Shown in pieces: positions 43,374 through 51,956 of a DNA stretch of 64,000 nt. Both the position numbers and the translations under genes were made by a program. The DNA is taken from contig NZ_LT985196.1 in the NCBI RefSeq assembly GCF_900289115.1, forward strand, positions 716,010 to 780,009. Direction: 5' to 3'. The notes beneath the pieces were generated by a model. It worked only from the letters and a program-made list of their open reading frames with translations. It was not told the origin of the DNA and did no database searches. Source of the stretch: Janibacter massiliensis (GTDB taxonomy: Bacteria > Actinomycetota > Actinomycetes > Actinomycetales > Dermatophilaceae). The stretch's first letter is position 1; each line of letters starts with the position of its first letter.

Positions 43374-43858
43374 CCGTTGAGCACCTGCCAGCCGCCACCG
43401 GAATCGACCTGATCGACGGCCTGAACGACCATCGCCCGCACGTGGTCCACTTCTCCGGCCATGCCTCTGCGTTGGGTGTGCTGTTGGAGGACGAAGAGGG
43501 TTCCCAGGACGGTGCGGAAGTCGAGTTCGCCCTCTTGGCCAAGGCGCTCGGTGCCACGGACGAGCCTCCTCGGCTCGTCGTCCTCAACGCCTGCGAGAGC
43601 CTGGAAGGGGCAGACGACCTACTCCGGACGGTACCGACCGTCATCGGCGTGTCGAAGTCCATAACGGACTTGGCTGCGGTGACCTTCGCGGCGCGGTTCG
43701 ACGCCGCCATAGCCTCGGCACAGTCAGTCGCTACGGCGGTCGAGCAGGCGAGAACCGCAATGCAGATGGCCTCGCTGGAGGACTCGCACCTGCCTGAGAT
43801 CCGCACGCGCGAGGACGTGGACCCGACATCCCTGGTGCTGGTTACTCCAGTCTCGTGA
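43190..43858 (+). CDS. CHAT (caspase-like) protease domain, C-terminal half of frameshifted gene
   Basis: The frame encodes a CHAT domain: [17 protein letters not shown], then the catalytic His in VVHFSGHAS (His91 counted from the GTG at 43190) and the catalytic Cys in VLNACES (Cys135), followed by [23 protein letters not shown] proteins are caspase-like peptidases used in bacterial immunity and programmed death. The GTG has no ribosome site and the open frame extends upstream, so the natural start is most likely the coiled-coil ATG at 42717, with the frame lost near 43164. It lies downstream of the AAA-subtilase pair on the same strand. Confidence 0.72.
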   Translation: MQPPKSEPLRVLYLTANPHAMETAIEHSDGSSETNGVWLRVDQEVRQVKQSLRASKWRDLVTVEHLPAATGIDLIDGLNDHRPHVVHFSGHASALGVLLEDEEGSQDGAEVEFALLAKALGATDEPPRLVVLNACESLEGADDLLRTVPTVIGVSKSITDLAAVTFAARFDAAIASAQSVATAVEQARTAMQMASLEDSHLPEIRTREDVDPTSLVLVTPVS

Positions 43859-43901
43859 GCGCGGTAGTTTGCACACGACTCCCCGCTGACCCTGATCGTG
43901 C

Positions 43902-43930
43902 AAGGTTTGAAGGGCACACTGTGCAACCTT
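43902..43930. terminator. Weak hairpin between the island and tetR
   Basis: AAGGTT (43902-43907) and AACCTT (43925-43930) with an inner GCACA/TGTGC pairing could end the CHAT transcript and the convergent tetR transcript. Confidence 0.35.
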
Positions 43931-43982
43931 CGCTGCATCTCGACAGCTGTGGTCGTTCCCCCCGGTGGATCAGGCGCGCTGC

Positions 43983-44585
43983 TCAGCCCTCGGCGTCGGG
44001 CTGCACCACGGTGATCTCCGTGCGTGGCCGGTCTGCGTCGGACCCACCGACCCGCTTCCAGACCGCTCCGACCATCGGCTCGAGCGCGTGCTCGCCGATC
44101 TGCCCGAGGATCGTCCGCACCACCTGCACGGGCTCGGGAGTGGTCGTCGAGGCGAACCCGGCCTCGCGCAGGCGTCTGATCTCCTGCACGGTGAGGTCCA
44201 CCAGCTGTCCGAGGACGAAGGCACCGCGCGTCTCCGGCTCCAGCAGCATGCGCAGCAGGTAGCGCACGACGAGCGGGTTCTCCTGGAGCATGGTCCGCAC
44301 CGCGCCGTCGCGGGCGGCGACGACCTCGGCCGCGGTTCCGGTGTGCTCGACCCCGGCCAGCGCCTCGACGAAGTGCTCGACGACGTACTCGTCGACCGAC
44401 CGGCGCAGCCCCTCCTTCGTCCCGAAGTGGTGTTGCACCAGCCCGATCGTCACGCCTGCGGCCGCGGCGACCGCCCGCATCGAGACCCGCTCCTCGCCCT
44501 GGATCGCGTACAGGGAGAACGCCTCGTTGCGGATGCGTGCCCGGGCGGTGAGGTCACCGGGCGGTGTGAGGGACGGACTGCTCAT
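43983..44585 (-). CDS. TetR-family regulator of the beta-oxidation operon
   Basis: A 200-residue TetR repressor: the N-terminal DNA-binding domain (RIRNEAFSLYAIQGEERVSMRAVAAAAGVTIGLVQHHFGTKEGL, key VSMRAVAAAAGVTIGLVQHHFGTK) and a helical ligand-binding domain. It is the last gene of the fadA-fadB-fadD-tetR unit, with an ATGA overlap with fadD. The likely operator is the inverted repeat at 49851-49890 that controls this operon and the divergent fadE, which would make it autoregulated. An acyl-CoA is the expected ligand, by analogy with other fatty-acid TetR regulators (inference). Confidence 0.88.
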   Translation of the reverse strand: MSSPSLTPPGDLTARARIRNEAFSLYAIQGEERVSMRAVAAAAGVTIGLVQHHFGTKEGLRRSVDEYVVEHFVEALAGVEHTGTAAEVVAARDGAVRTMLQENPLVVRYLLRMLLEPETRGAFVLGQLVDLTVQEIRRLREAGFASTTTPEPVQVVRTILGQIGEHALEPMVGAVWKRVGGSDADRPRTEITVVQPDAEG

Positions 44586-46399
44586 GGGCGACGGTCAGAG
44601 TACATCTCCTCGATGACGTCCTTCGCGCGCGTGGAGATCACCGAGCGCTTCATCTTCATGGTCGGCGTGAGGTCACCGGACTCGGGGGTCCACTCGCCCG
44701 GCACGACCCGCCACTCCCGGATCGACTCGGCGCGCGAGACGGTCGTGTTGACCTGCGCGACGTGCTCCCCGATCAGCTCGAGGACGCGCGGGTGGGTCGT
44801 CAGGTCGGTCCCCGGTGCGATGCCCTCGGCGTCCGCCCACTGCTGGGAGCCGGCGGCGTCGAGGGTGAGCAGCGCCGCGATGAACGGCCGGTTCTCGCCG
44901 ACGACGAGCGCCTGCCCGATGAGGGGGTGGCGGGTCAGGGCGTCCTCGAGGGCGATCGGGGCGACGTTCTTCCCGCCCGCGGTGACGATGATCTCCTTGG
45001 CCCGACCTGTGATCTTCAGGCACCCGTCCTCGATCGAGCCCAGGTCGCCGGTGTGGAACCAGCCGCCGGCGAAGGCCGCCTCGGTCGCCGCCGGGTTGTT
45101 CCAGTACCCCATGACGGCCTGAGGGGTGCGCAGGAGCACCTCGCCGGTGTCGGTGATGCCCACCCGGACGCTGGGCAGCGGCGGTCCGACCGTGCCGGTG
45201 CGGCTGCGGCCCGGGACGTTGACGGTCGAGACCGCCGCCTCGGTGAGGCCGTACCCCTCGAGGATCTCGAAGCCGACGCCACGGAAGAACCGGATGAGGT
45301 CGGGGCTGAGCGCGCTACCGCCGGAGACGATGGTGCTGCACTCCCCGCCCAGCGCGGCGCGGAGCTTGCGGTAGACCAGCCGGTCGAAGACGGCGTGCTT
45401 GGCCCGCAGCGCGGGGCTGGGGGAGTTGGTCGACCCCCACGCCATCGCCACCTTCTCGGCCGCGGTGAACAACCGGGTCGCGGCCCCGCCCTTGGCCTTG
45501 GCGCTCGCGACCGCGGACGCGTGGACCTTCTCGAACACGCGCGGCACGGACCCGATGTGCGTCGGCCGGTGGATGGCGAACGCCTGGGCGACGTGCGCCA
45601 TGTCCGGCTCATGGACGAGCGTGTGACGCGACAGCAGGGTCGTCGCCTCGATGAGACGGCCGAAGATGTGAGCGAGCGGCAGCATGAGCACCGTGCGGGC
45701 CCCGTCGACCTCGAACTGCGGGCCGAGGACGGCGAGCACGTCGTCGATGTTGAGCAGGAAGCCGCCATGGCTCGCCGCGCACCCCTTCGGGTTCCCGGTC
45801 GTGCCCGAGGTGTAGACGATCGTCAGCAGGTCGGTCTTCGTCACCGCCCCTGCCCGCGCGTCGAGCGTGGCGTCGTCGACGCTCGCCCCGGCCTCCTCGA
45901 TCGTCGCGAGCGCGCCCTCGTCGATGACGAGCACCGGGGGTCGGACCTCCGCCGGCAGCTTGTCGACACCGCTGGACACGCGAAGCTGCGCCGACTCGAC
46001 GACGAAGAGCCGGGCGCCCGAGTCGGTGACGATCCACTCGACCTGGGCCGGCGCGGACGTCTCGTACACCGGCACGAGGGCGACCCCGACGTAGGCGGCA
46101 CCCCAGGACAGCAGGGTCCACTCGTGCCGGGTGCGGCTCATGAGGCACATGCGGTCGCCGTGCTCGAGGCCCATCGCGACGAGCCCGCGGGCGATCGATC
46201 GGACCCGCTCACGCAGCTGGCCGGCCGTCACCTTCTCCCACTGCTCGGCCGGGGCGGAGGTGTCCCCGCCCGGGGGCAGGAGCATGACGACGGGCTCGGG
46301 GACCTCCGCGATCCAGTCGATCGCGCGCGGCGCCGTCCGCGGGAACGTGTTCCGCTCCGGTCCGCCGTCGAGCTCGGCGACGATCGTCGGGGCGCTCAT
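44582..46399 (-). CDS. fadD: Long-chain acyl-CoA synthetase
   Basis: A 605-residue AMP-binding ligase that activates fatty acids to acyl-CoA through an acyl-AMP intermediate. The P-loop-like motif is IVYTSGTTGNPKG, followed by ILEGYGLTEAA, GWFHTGDLGSIEDGCLKITGRAKEIIVTAGGKNVAP (key HTGDLG, GRAKE) and a C-terminal catalytic Lys region (LTPTMKMKRSV). The long form with a linker resembles mycobacterial FadD15. Its ATG overlaps the fadB stop by 4 nt and its stop overlaps the tetR start. Confidence 0.95.
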   Translation of the reverse strand: MSAPTIVAELDGGPERNTFPRTAPRAIDWIAEVPEPVVMLLPPGGDTSAPAEQWEKVTAGQLRERVRSIARGLVAMGLEHGDRMCLMSRTRHEWTLLSWGAAYVGVALVPVYETSAPAQVEWIVTDSGARLFVVESAQLRVSSGVDKLPAEVRPPVLVIDEGALATIEEAGASVDDATLDARAGAVTKTDLLTIVYTSGTTGNPKGCAASHGGFLLNIDDVLAVLGPQFEVDGARTVLMLPLAHIFGRLIEATTLLSRHTLVHEPDMAHVAQAFAIHRPTHIGSVPRVFEKVHASAVASAKAKGGAATRLFTAAEKVAMAWGSTNSPSPALRAKHAVFDRLVYRKLRAALGGECSTIVSGGSALSPDLIRFFRGVGFEILEGYGLTEAAVSTVNVPGRSRTGTVGPPLPSVRVGITDTGEVLLRTPQAVMGYWNNPAATEAAFAGGWFHTGDLGSIEDGCLKITGRAKEIIVTAGGKNVAPIALEDALTRHPLIGQALVVGENRPFIAALLTLDAAGSQQWADAEGIAPGTDLTTHPRVLELIGEHVAQVNTTVSRAESIREWRVVPGEWTPESGDLTPTMKMKRSVISTRAKDVIEEMYSDRRP

Positions 46400-48555
46400 G
46401 ACCGGGCCGCCGTGACGAGGTGGAACCGGGCGCCGTGGCGCTCCTCGAGCTCCACCGTCCGCTGCCGGACCGCGTCCGGGCCGTCGGGGTGGTTCGCGAG
46501 GAACTGCCGCGGGCCGCCGGTCCACGCCGGGAAGCCGATCCCGAAGATGGCGCCGATGTTCGCCTCGGCGTCGGACTGGATGACGCCCTCGTCGACGCAC
46601 CGCTGGGTCTCGATCGCCTGGAGGAAGAGGAACCGGTCGGCCAGCTCCTGCAGGTCGGGCGCCGGCTCGAGGACGCCCGGGGTGGGCCCGGCGGGCACGT
46701 GCTCGCGCAGACCCGGCCACAGCCCGGCCCGCTTGCCGTCGACGTACTCGTAGAAGCCCGCGCCGGCCTGGCGGCCGGGGCGCTGGAGCTCGTCGACCAT
46801 CGCGTCGATGAGGCGGAGGGCCTCCGGCGGGGTCGCCATGCCCGGCTCCTCGGCGCGCGCCGACTCGTGCATGATCCGCTGGACGGTCTTGAGGTTGAGC
46901 TCGTCCATGAGCTGCAGCGGCGGCGCGGGGTAGCCGGCGCGACGGCCCGCCTGCTCGACGACCGCGGGGGCGATGCCCTCGCTGAGCATCGTCAGGGCCT
47001 CGGTGATGTATCGGCCGAAGACGCGCGACGTGTAGAAGCCGCGGGAGTCGTTGACGATGATCGGGGTCATCCGGATGGCGGCCGCGTAGTCGAGCGCCCG
47101 GGCGAGCGTCTGGTCGTCGGTCTTCTCCCCGCGGATGATCTCCAGCAGCGGCATCTTCTCGACGGGCGAGAAGAAGTGCAGGCCGATGAACGCCTCGGGC
47201 CGCTGGACGGACGTCGCCAGCCCCGTGATCGGCAGGGTCGAGGTGTTCGAGCCGAGCAGGGCGTCCGGCGCGACGACCGGCTCGAGCTCGCGGAAGACCT
47301 TGTCCTTCAGCTCCGGCGACTCGAAGACGGCCTCGACGACGAGGTCGCAGCCGGCGAGGTCGGCGACGTCCCCGGTCGGGTGGATGCGCGCGAGGAGGGC
47401 GTCGGCCTTCTCCTGCGTCGTCCGCCCGCGGGCGACCTTCTTCTCCTCGATGGACCGGCAGTGCGCCAGGCCCTTCTCCGCGGCCGCGTGGTCGACGTCC
47501 TTGAGGACGACGTCGATGCCGGCGCGCGCCGTGACGTACGCGATGCCCGCGCCCATCATCCCGGCGCCGATGACGGCGACCTTCGTCGGGCGCCGCTCCG
47601 GGTAGGGGGTGCCGTCGGCCCGGACCGGGCGACCGCCACCGCCCTTGCAGTACTGCAGGTCGAAGAAGAAGGCCTGGAGCATGTTCCGCGCGGTCGCCCC
47701 GCGCAGCAGGCTCTCCATGTACCGAGTCTCGATCGCGGAGGCCGTCTCGAGATCGACCTGGGCGCCCTCGACGGCCGCGGACAGGATCGCGCGCGGGCCG
47801 GGCGCGGGCGCGCCGTTGGTCTGCTTGAGCAGGTTCGCCCCGAACGAGGGGAGGATCATGGCCAGCTTCGGGTTCGACGGCGTGCCGCCGGGCATCTTGT
47901 AGCCGGGGGCGTCCCAGCGGGCGACCGCGTCGGGGTGGGCGCCGATCCACGCGATCGCGGCCGGCATGAGGGCCTCGGCGTCGGGGACGACCTCGTCGAC
48001 GAGGCCCTTCTCCTTCGCCGCGGCGACGCGGTGCTCGGCGCCGATGAGGAGGTGCTCGGTGAGCGCCGCCTGGAGGCCCAGGAGGCGCACGAGGCGGGTG
48101 ACGCCGCCACCGGCGGGCAGGAGGCCGAGCTTGACCTCGGGCAGGCCGATCCTGACCGACGGGTCGTCGACGGCGATGCGGTGGTGGCAGGCGAGGGCGA
48201 TCTCGAAGCCACCGCCGAGCGCGGTCCCGTTGATCGCGGCGACGACGGGCCGTCCGAGGGTCTCGAGGCGACGCAGGTCCGCCTTGAAGCCGTCGAGGGC
48301 CTCGCCCAGGGACTCGCCGCGCTCCATCGACTCACGGAACTCGACGAGGTCGGCGCCGACGACCCACGTCTTCTTCGCCGAGGCGAGGACGACGCCGGTG
48401 ATCTCGTCCCGCTCGGCGACGAGCCGGTCGACGACGGCGTGGAAGGCGTCCTGGAAGCGGGCGCTGATCGTGTTGACCTGCTGGGTCGGGTCGTCGAACG
48501 TGATGACGACGATGCCGTCGTCCCGGCGGTCCCAGCGGATGGGGTCGGTGCTCAT
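46396..48555 (-). CDS. fadB: Fatty acid oxidation multifunctional enzyme (enoyl-CoA hydratase / 3-hydroxyacyl-CoA dehydrogenase)
   Basis: A 719-residue FadB/FadJ-type protein. The hydratase/crotonase half (1-200) has the oxyanion motifs INGTALGGGFEIALACHHRIA and IGLPEVKLGLLPAGGG. The dehydrogenase half starts near 325 with the NAD motif VAVIGAGMMGAGIAYVTARAG and contains GLHFFSPVEKMPLLEIIRG, followed by C-terminal HAD domains (DSRGFYTSRVFGRYITEAL). It performs the second and third steps of beta-oxidation together with the thiolase encoded 25 nt upstream. A GGAGGAGA ribosome site precedes the ATG. Confidence 0.96.
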   Translation of the reverse strand: MSTDPIRWDRRDDGIVVITFDDPTQQVNTISARFQDAFHAVVDRLVAERDEITGVVLASAKKTWVVGADLVEFRESMERGESLGEALDGFKADLRRLETLGRPVVAAINGTALGGGFEIALACHHRIAVDDPSVRIGLPEVKLGLLPAGGGVTRLVRLLGLQAALTEHLLIGAEHRVAAAKEKGLVDEVVPDAEALMPAAIAWIGAHPDAVARWDAPGYKMPGGTPSNPKLAMILPSFGANLLKQTNGAPAPGPRAILSAAVEGAQVDLETASAIETRYMESLLRGATARNMLQAFFFDLQYCKGGGGRPVRADGTPYPERRPTKVAVIGAGMMGAGIAYVTARAGIDVVLKDVDHAAAEKGLAHCRSIEEKKVARGRTTQEKADALLARIHPTGDVADLAGCDLVVEAVFESPELKDKVFRELEPVVAPDALLGSNTSTLPITGLATSVQRPEAFIGLHFFSPVEKMPLLEIIRGEKTDDQTLARALDYAAAIRMTPIIVNDSRGFYTSRVFGRYITEALTMLSEGIAPAVVEQAGRRAGYPAPPLQLMDELNLKTVQRIMHESARAEEPGMATPPEALRLIDAMVDELQRPGRQAGAGFYEYVDGKRAGLWPGLREHVPAGPTPGVLEPAPDLQELADRFLFLQAIETQRCVDEGVIQSDAEANIGAIFGIGFPAWTGGPRQFLANHPDGPDAVRQRTVELEERHGARFHLVTAARS

Positions 48556-48580
48556 GATGGTCTCCTCCGGTCCCGGCGTC

Positions 48581-49795
48581 TCAGACGCGCTCGATGATGG
48601 TGGCGATGCCCATCCCCGCGCCGATGCACAGGGTGATGAGGGCGCGGCGCTGGTCGCGGCGCTCGAGCTCGTCGAGGGCGGTGCCCAGCAGCATCGCGCC
48701 CGTCGCGCCGAGCGGGTGGCCCATGGCGATGGCCCCGCCGTTGACGTTGATGACGTCCTCGGGGACGCCCATCTCGCGGCCGTACCAGATCGGCACCGCG
48801 GCGAAGGCCTCGTTGACCTCGAACAGGTCGATGTCGGAGACGCTGAGCCCGGCCGCGTCGAGGGCCTTGCGCGAGGCGGGGACGGGCCCGGTGAGCATGA
48901 CGACCGGGTCGGCGCCCGTCGTGGCGGTGGCGACCACCTTCGCCCGCGGGGTCATGCCCATCGCCTCGCCGGCGGCGCCCGAGCCGACGACGGCCAGCGC
49001 CGCGCCGTCGACGATGCCCGAGGAGTTGCCGGGCGTGTGGCGGTGCTCGATCTTCTCGGCCTGCGGGAAGTGCTGGACGGCGACCGCGTCGAAGCCCCCC
49101 ATCTCACCGATCTGCGCGAACGAGGGCCGGAGCGCGCCGAGGGTCTCGACGGACGCGTCGGGGCGGATGGTCTCGTCGGTGGCGAGGACCTCGCGGCCGT
49201 TGATGTCCTTGACGGGGACGACCGAGCGGGCGAAGCGACCCTCCTGCCACGCCTGTGCGGCCCGGTGGTGCGAGCGCGCGGCATAGGTGTCGAGCATCTC
49301 GCGGCTGATGTCCTCGATCGTCGCGAGGAGGTCGATGGAGACGCCCTGCGGGGTGAAGCCCAGGCGCATCGCGGTCGCGGGGTCCGCGGCCCATGCCCCG
49401 CCGTCGGAGCCCATGGGCACCCGGGACATCGACTCGACGCCACCGGCGAGGACGAGCTCGTCCCAGCCCGCGGCGACCTTCTCGGCCGCGGTGTTGACGG
49501 CGCTCAGGCCGGAGCCGCAGAAGCGGTTGATCTGCAGGCCGGGCACCGTGTCGGGCATGCCGGCCAGGAGGGCGGCCGTGCGCGGCAGGACCATGCCCTG
49601 GTCGCCGATGGGGGAGACGATCCCCAGGACGAGGTCGCTGATGCGGTTCTCGTCGAGGCCGGGCAGGCGCTCGCGGAGGGCCTCGATGAGGCCGACGACG
49701 AGGTCGACCGGCTTGGTGCCGTGCAGCGCACCGGAGGACTTCCCCTTGCCGCGCGGCGTGCGGACGGCGTCGTAGATGTAGGCGGTCTCGGGCAC
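48581..49795 (-). CDS. fadA: Acetyl-CoA acyltransferase (3-ketoacyl-CoA thiolase)
   Basis: A 404-residue thiolase that cleaves 3-ketoacyl-CoA to acetyl-CoA. The acyl-accepting Cys93 is in [12 protein letters not shown], with downstream [19 protein letters not shown], and the C-terminal catalytic [17 protein letters not shown] and CIGAGMGIA motifs. The GTG 49795 start gives the standard N-terminus ([15 protein letters not shown]). It is the first gene of the operon, expressed from the minus-strand promoter within 49851-49890. Confidence 0.96.
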   Translation of the reverse strand: MPETAYIYDAVRTPRGKGKSSGALHGTKPVDLVVGLIEALRERLPGLDENRISDLVLGIVSPIGDQGMVLPRTAALLAGMPDTVPGLQINRFCGSGLSAVNTAAEKVAAGWDELVLAGGVESMSRVPMGSDGGAWAADPATAMRLGFTPQGVSIDLLATIEDISREMLDTYAARSHHRAAQAWQEGRFARSVVPVKDINGREVLATDETIRPDASVETLGALRPSFAQIGEMGGFDAVAVQHFPQAEKIEHRHTPGNSSGIVDGAALAVVGSGAAGEAMGMTPRAKVVATATTGADPVVMLTGPVPASRKALDAAGLSVSDIDLFEVNEAFAAVPIWYGREMGVPEDVINVNGGAIAMGHPLGATGAMLLGTALDELERRDQRRALITLCIGAGMGIATIIERV

Positions 49796-49850
49796 GGGTG
49801 GACACCTCGTTCTCGGGGCACCCGGCAGGGTGCACGGGTTCGACGGAGTT

Positions 49851-49890
49851 GACCATACGGTTGCATGGGGGACGGTGCAACCGTATGGTC
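49851..49890. promoter_or_regulatory. Perfect 15-bp inverted repeat carrying two overlapping divergent promoters (probable TetR operator)
   Basis: GACCATACGGTTGCA (49851-49865) and TGCAACCGTATGGTC (49876-49890) are perfect inverted arms with a 10-nt spacer. Plus-strand promoter: TTGCAT (49861-49866), 17 nt, TATGGT (49884-49889), driving fadE. Minus-strand promoter: TTGCAC (49880-49875), 17 nt, TATGGT (49857-49852), driving fadA. The two promoters fully overlap, and each arm holds one -10 box and one -35 core. Each arm also contains ACC-N4-GGT, so two repressor dimers could bind. Confidence 0.8.
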
Positions 49891-49928
49891 GGCGCATCCC
49901 CGCACCGTGACCGACGAGGAGTCGACAG

Positions 49929-51083
49929 ATGCTCACCCCGGCGCCGTACCGCTCGCCCTGGATGACCGAGGAGCTCGACGACGTGCGGACGCTCGCGCGG
50001 ACCTTCCTCGCGAAGGAGGCCACGCCGCACATGGCGCGCTGGGCCGAGCAGGGCTCGGTCGACCGTGACTTCTGGACCCGGGCGGGGGCGGCCGGCCTGC
50101 TGTGCATGTCGATCCCCGAGGAGTACGGCGGTGGTGGCGGCACGTTCGCGCACGAGGCCGTCATCGCCGAGGAGCAGGCTCACGCCCTCGACGACGGGTG
50201 GGCCAACCAGGTCCACAGCGCGATCGTCGCCCACTATCTGCTCGAGTACGGCACCCAGGAGCAGAAGGAGCGCTGGCTGCCCGAGCTCGCCTCCGGCGAG
50301 ATGGTCGCGGCGATCGCGATGACCGAGCCGGACGCCGGCTCGGACCTGCAGGCGTTGCGCACCACCGCCCGCCGGGACGGCGACGAGTACGTCGTCAACG
50401 GCCAGAAGACGTTCATCTCGAACGGGCTGCACTGCGACCTGCTCGTCATCGTCGTGCGGACCGGCGGGGAGGGGGCCAAGGGCCTCTCGCTCCTCGTGGC
50501 CGAGACGGCCGGTCTGCAGGGGTTCTCCCGGGGCCGGCAGCTGGAGAAGCTCGGCCTGAGGTACCAGGACACGATGGAGCTCTTCTTCGAGGACATGCGC
50601 GTCCCGGCGGCGAACCTTCTTGGTGGCGAGGAGGGGACGGGCTTCGTCCAGCTCATGCAGCAGCTCCCGCAGGAGCGGCTCATCATCGCCGTCGCGGGGG
50701 TCGCCGCCGCCGAGAAGGCCGTGCGTCTGGCCATCGACTACGCCAAGGAGCGGGAGGCCTTCGGCCGGCCGATCATGAGGTTCCAGACGGTGCGCTTCGA
50801 GCTGGCCGAGTGCCGGACCGAGACCCTCGCCGCCCGAACCCTCGTCGACCACTGCATCGGCCTGCACCTCGAGGGCCGGCTCGACCCGGCGACGGCGTCG
50901 ATGGCCAAGTACTACGCGACCGACGTCCAGTGCGACATCGTCGACCGCTGCCTGCAGATCTTCGGTGGGAACGGCTTCATGCTCGAGTACCCCATCGCCC
51001 GGATGTACGCCTCGGCCCGCGTCCAGAAGATCTACGGCGGCACGAACGAGATCATGAAAGAGCTGGTGTCCCGAACGCTGTGA
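49929..51083 (+). CDS. fadE: Acyl-CoA dehydrogenase
   Basis: A 384-residue FAD enzyme for the first oxidative step of beta-oxidation. Typical motifs are [18 protein letters not shown] (FAD/substrate), the [17 protein letters not shown] segment, the helix [40 protein letters not shown] (key GGNG, RMYRD-like, YGGTNEI), and a terminal catalytic Glu in GGTNEI. GAGGAG lies 8 nt before the ATG. It is divergent from fadA and shares the inverted-repeat operator. Confidence 0.95.
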   Translation: MLTPAPYRSPWMTEELDDVRTLARTFLAKEATPHMARWAEQGSVDRDFWTRAGAAGLLCMSIPEEYGGGGGTFAHEAVIAEEQAHALDDGWANQVHSAIVAHYLLEYGTQEQKERWLPELASGEMVAAIAMTEPDAGSDLQALRTTARRDGDEYVVNGQKTFISNGLHCDLLVIVVRTGGEGAKGLSLLVAETAGLQGFSRGRQLEKLGLRYQDTMELFFEDMRVPAANLLGGEEGTGFVQLMQQLPQERLIIAVAGVAAAEKAVRLAIDYAKEREAFGRPIMRFQTVRFELAECRTETLAARTLVDHCIGLHLEGRLDPATASMAKYYATDVQCDIVDRCLQIFGGNGFMLEYPIARMYASARVQKIYGGTNEIMKELVSRTL

Positions 51084-51913
51084 GCACTCCGAACCAGACC
51101 CTGACCGGCGTGCGGGTGGTCTCGCTCGCCATCAATCTCCCCGGCCCGCTCGCCGCCGCGCGGCTGGCCTCCCTCGGCGCGCGGGTGACGAAGGTCGAGC
51201 CCCCGGCCGGGGACCCGATGACGATGGTCGCCCCGAGCTGGTACGAGGAGCTCGCCCGGGGCCAGGAGGTCGTGACGATCGACCTCAAGGACCCCGCGGG
51301 CCGGGCCGAGGTCGAGCAGCGCCTCGCGGAGGCGGACGTCCTCATCACCTCGATGCGACCGTCCGCCCTGGACCGGTTGGGGCTGGCGGACGCCGCGCAG
51401 CGGCACGGCCTGGTCCTCGTCGAGATCGTCGGGCACGACGGTGAGCGGTCCGAGGAGGCCGGGCACGACCTGACCTACCAGGCCACGCGCGGGCTGCTGG
51501 ACCCGCCGAGCATGCCGCGGGTCCCCCTCGTCGACGTCCTCGGCTCCGAGCGCGCCGTCTCGGCAGCGCTCGCCGGCCTGATCCAGCGTGGGCGGACCGG
51601 AGCGGGCGTGCACCAGCGGGTCGTCCTCGAGGACGCGGCGCACGACGTCTCGGCGTCGGTGCGGCACGGGCTCACCGGTCCGGGGGCCGTGCTCGGGGGA
51701 GCCCTGCCGTTCTACGGGCTGTACCCGGCCGCGGACGGCTGGATCGCGGTCGCGGCGCTCGAGCCGCACTTCGCCCAGCGTCTGGCCGCCCAGGTCGGCA
51801 CGACCGCGGAGGAGCTGCGGGAGCGGTTCGCGGGCGAGTCCGCCGCGCACTGGGAGGCCTTCGGTCGGCAGCACGACATCCCGATCGTCGTCGTCCGGGA
51901 GCCGCGCACCTGA
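51080..51913 (+). CDS. Short CaiB/BaiF-type CoA transferase family protein
   Basis: A 277-residue protein that matches the start of family III CoA transferases (GVRVVSLAINLPGPLAAARLASLGARVTKVEPPAGDPM, key NLPGPLAAARLASLGA and KVEPPAGD). It has a later YGLYPAADGWIAVAALE segment. Full CaiB/BaiF proteins have about 360-420 residues, so this is a compact version with internal deletions; the catalytic Asp could not be placed with confidence. GTG start with GTGA overlap to fadE, so it is co-translated. It may exchange CoA on a carboxylic acid related to the fad pathway. Confidence 0.82.
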   Translation: MSTPNQTLTGVRVVSLAINLPGPLAAARLASLGARVTKVEPPAGDPMTMVAPSWYEELARGQEVVTIDLKDPAGRAEVEQRLAEADVLITSMRPSALDRLGLADAAQRHGLVLVEIVGHDGERSEEAGHDLTYQATRGLLDPPSMPRVPLVDVLGSERAVSAALAGLIQRGRTGAGVHQRVVLEDAAHDVSASVRHGLTGPGAVLGGALPFYGLYPAADGWIAVAALEPHFAQRLAAQVGTTAEELRERFAGESAAHWEAFGRQHDIPIVVVREPRT

Positions 51914-51956
51914 TCGGTCGTCGGCCGGTCGGGCGCGCAGCGGGTGATGGGTTCCG

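Noticed and set aside
43983-44585. TetR as regulator of the AAA-subtilase-CHAT island
   Set aside because: It is convergent with the island, overlaps fadD by 4 nt and belongs to the fad operon with its own operator.
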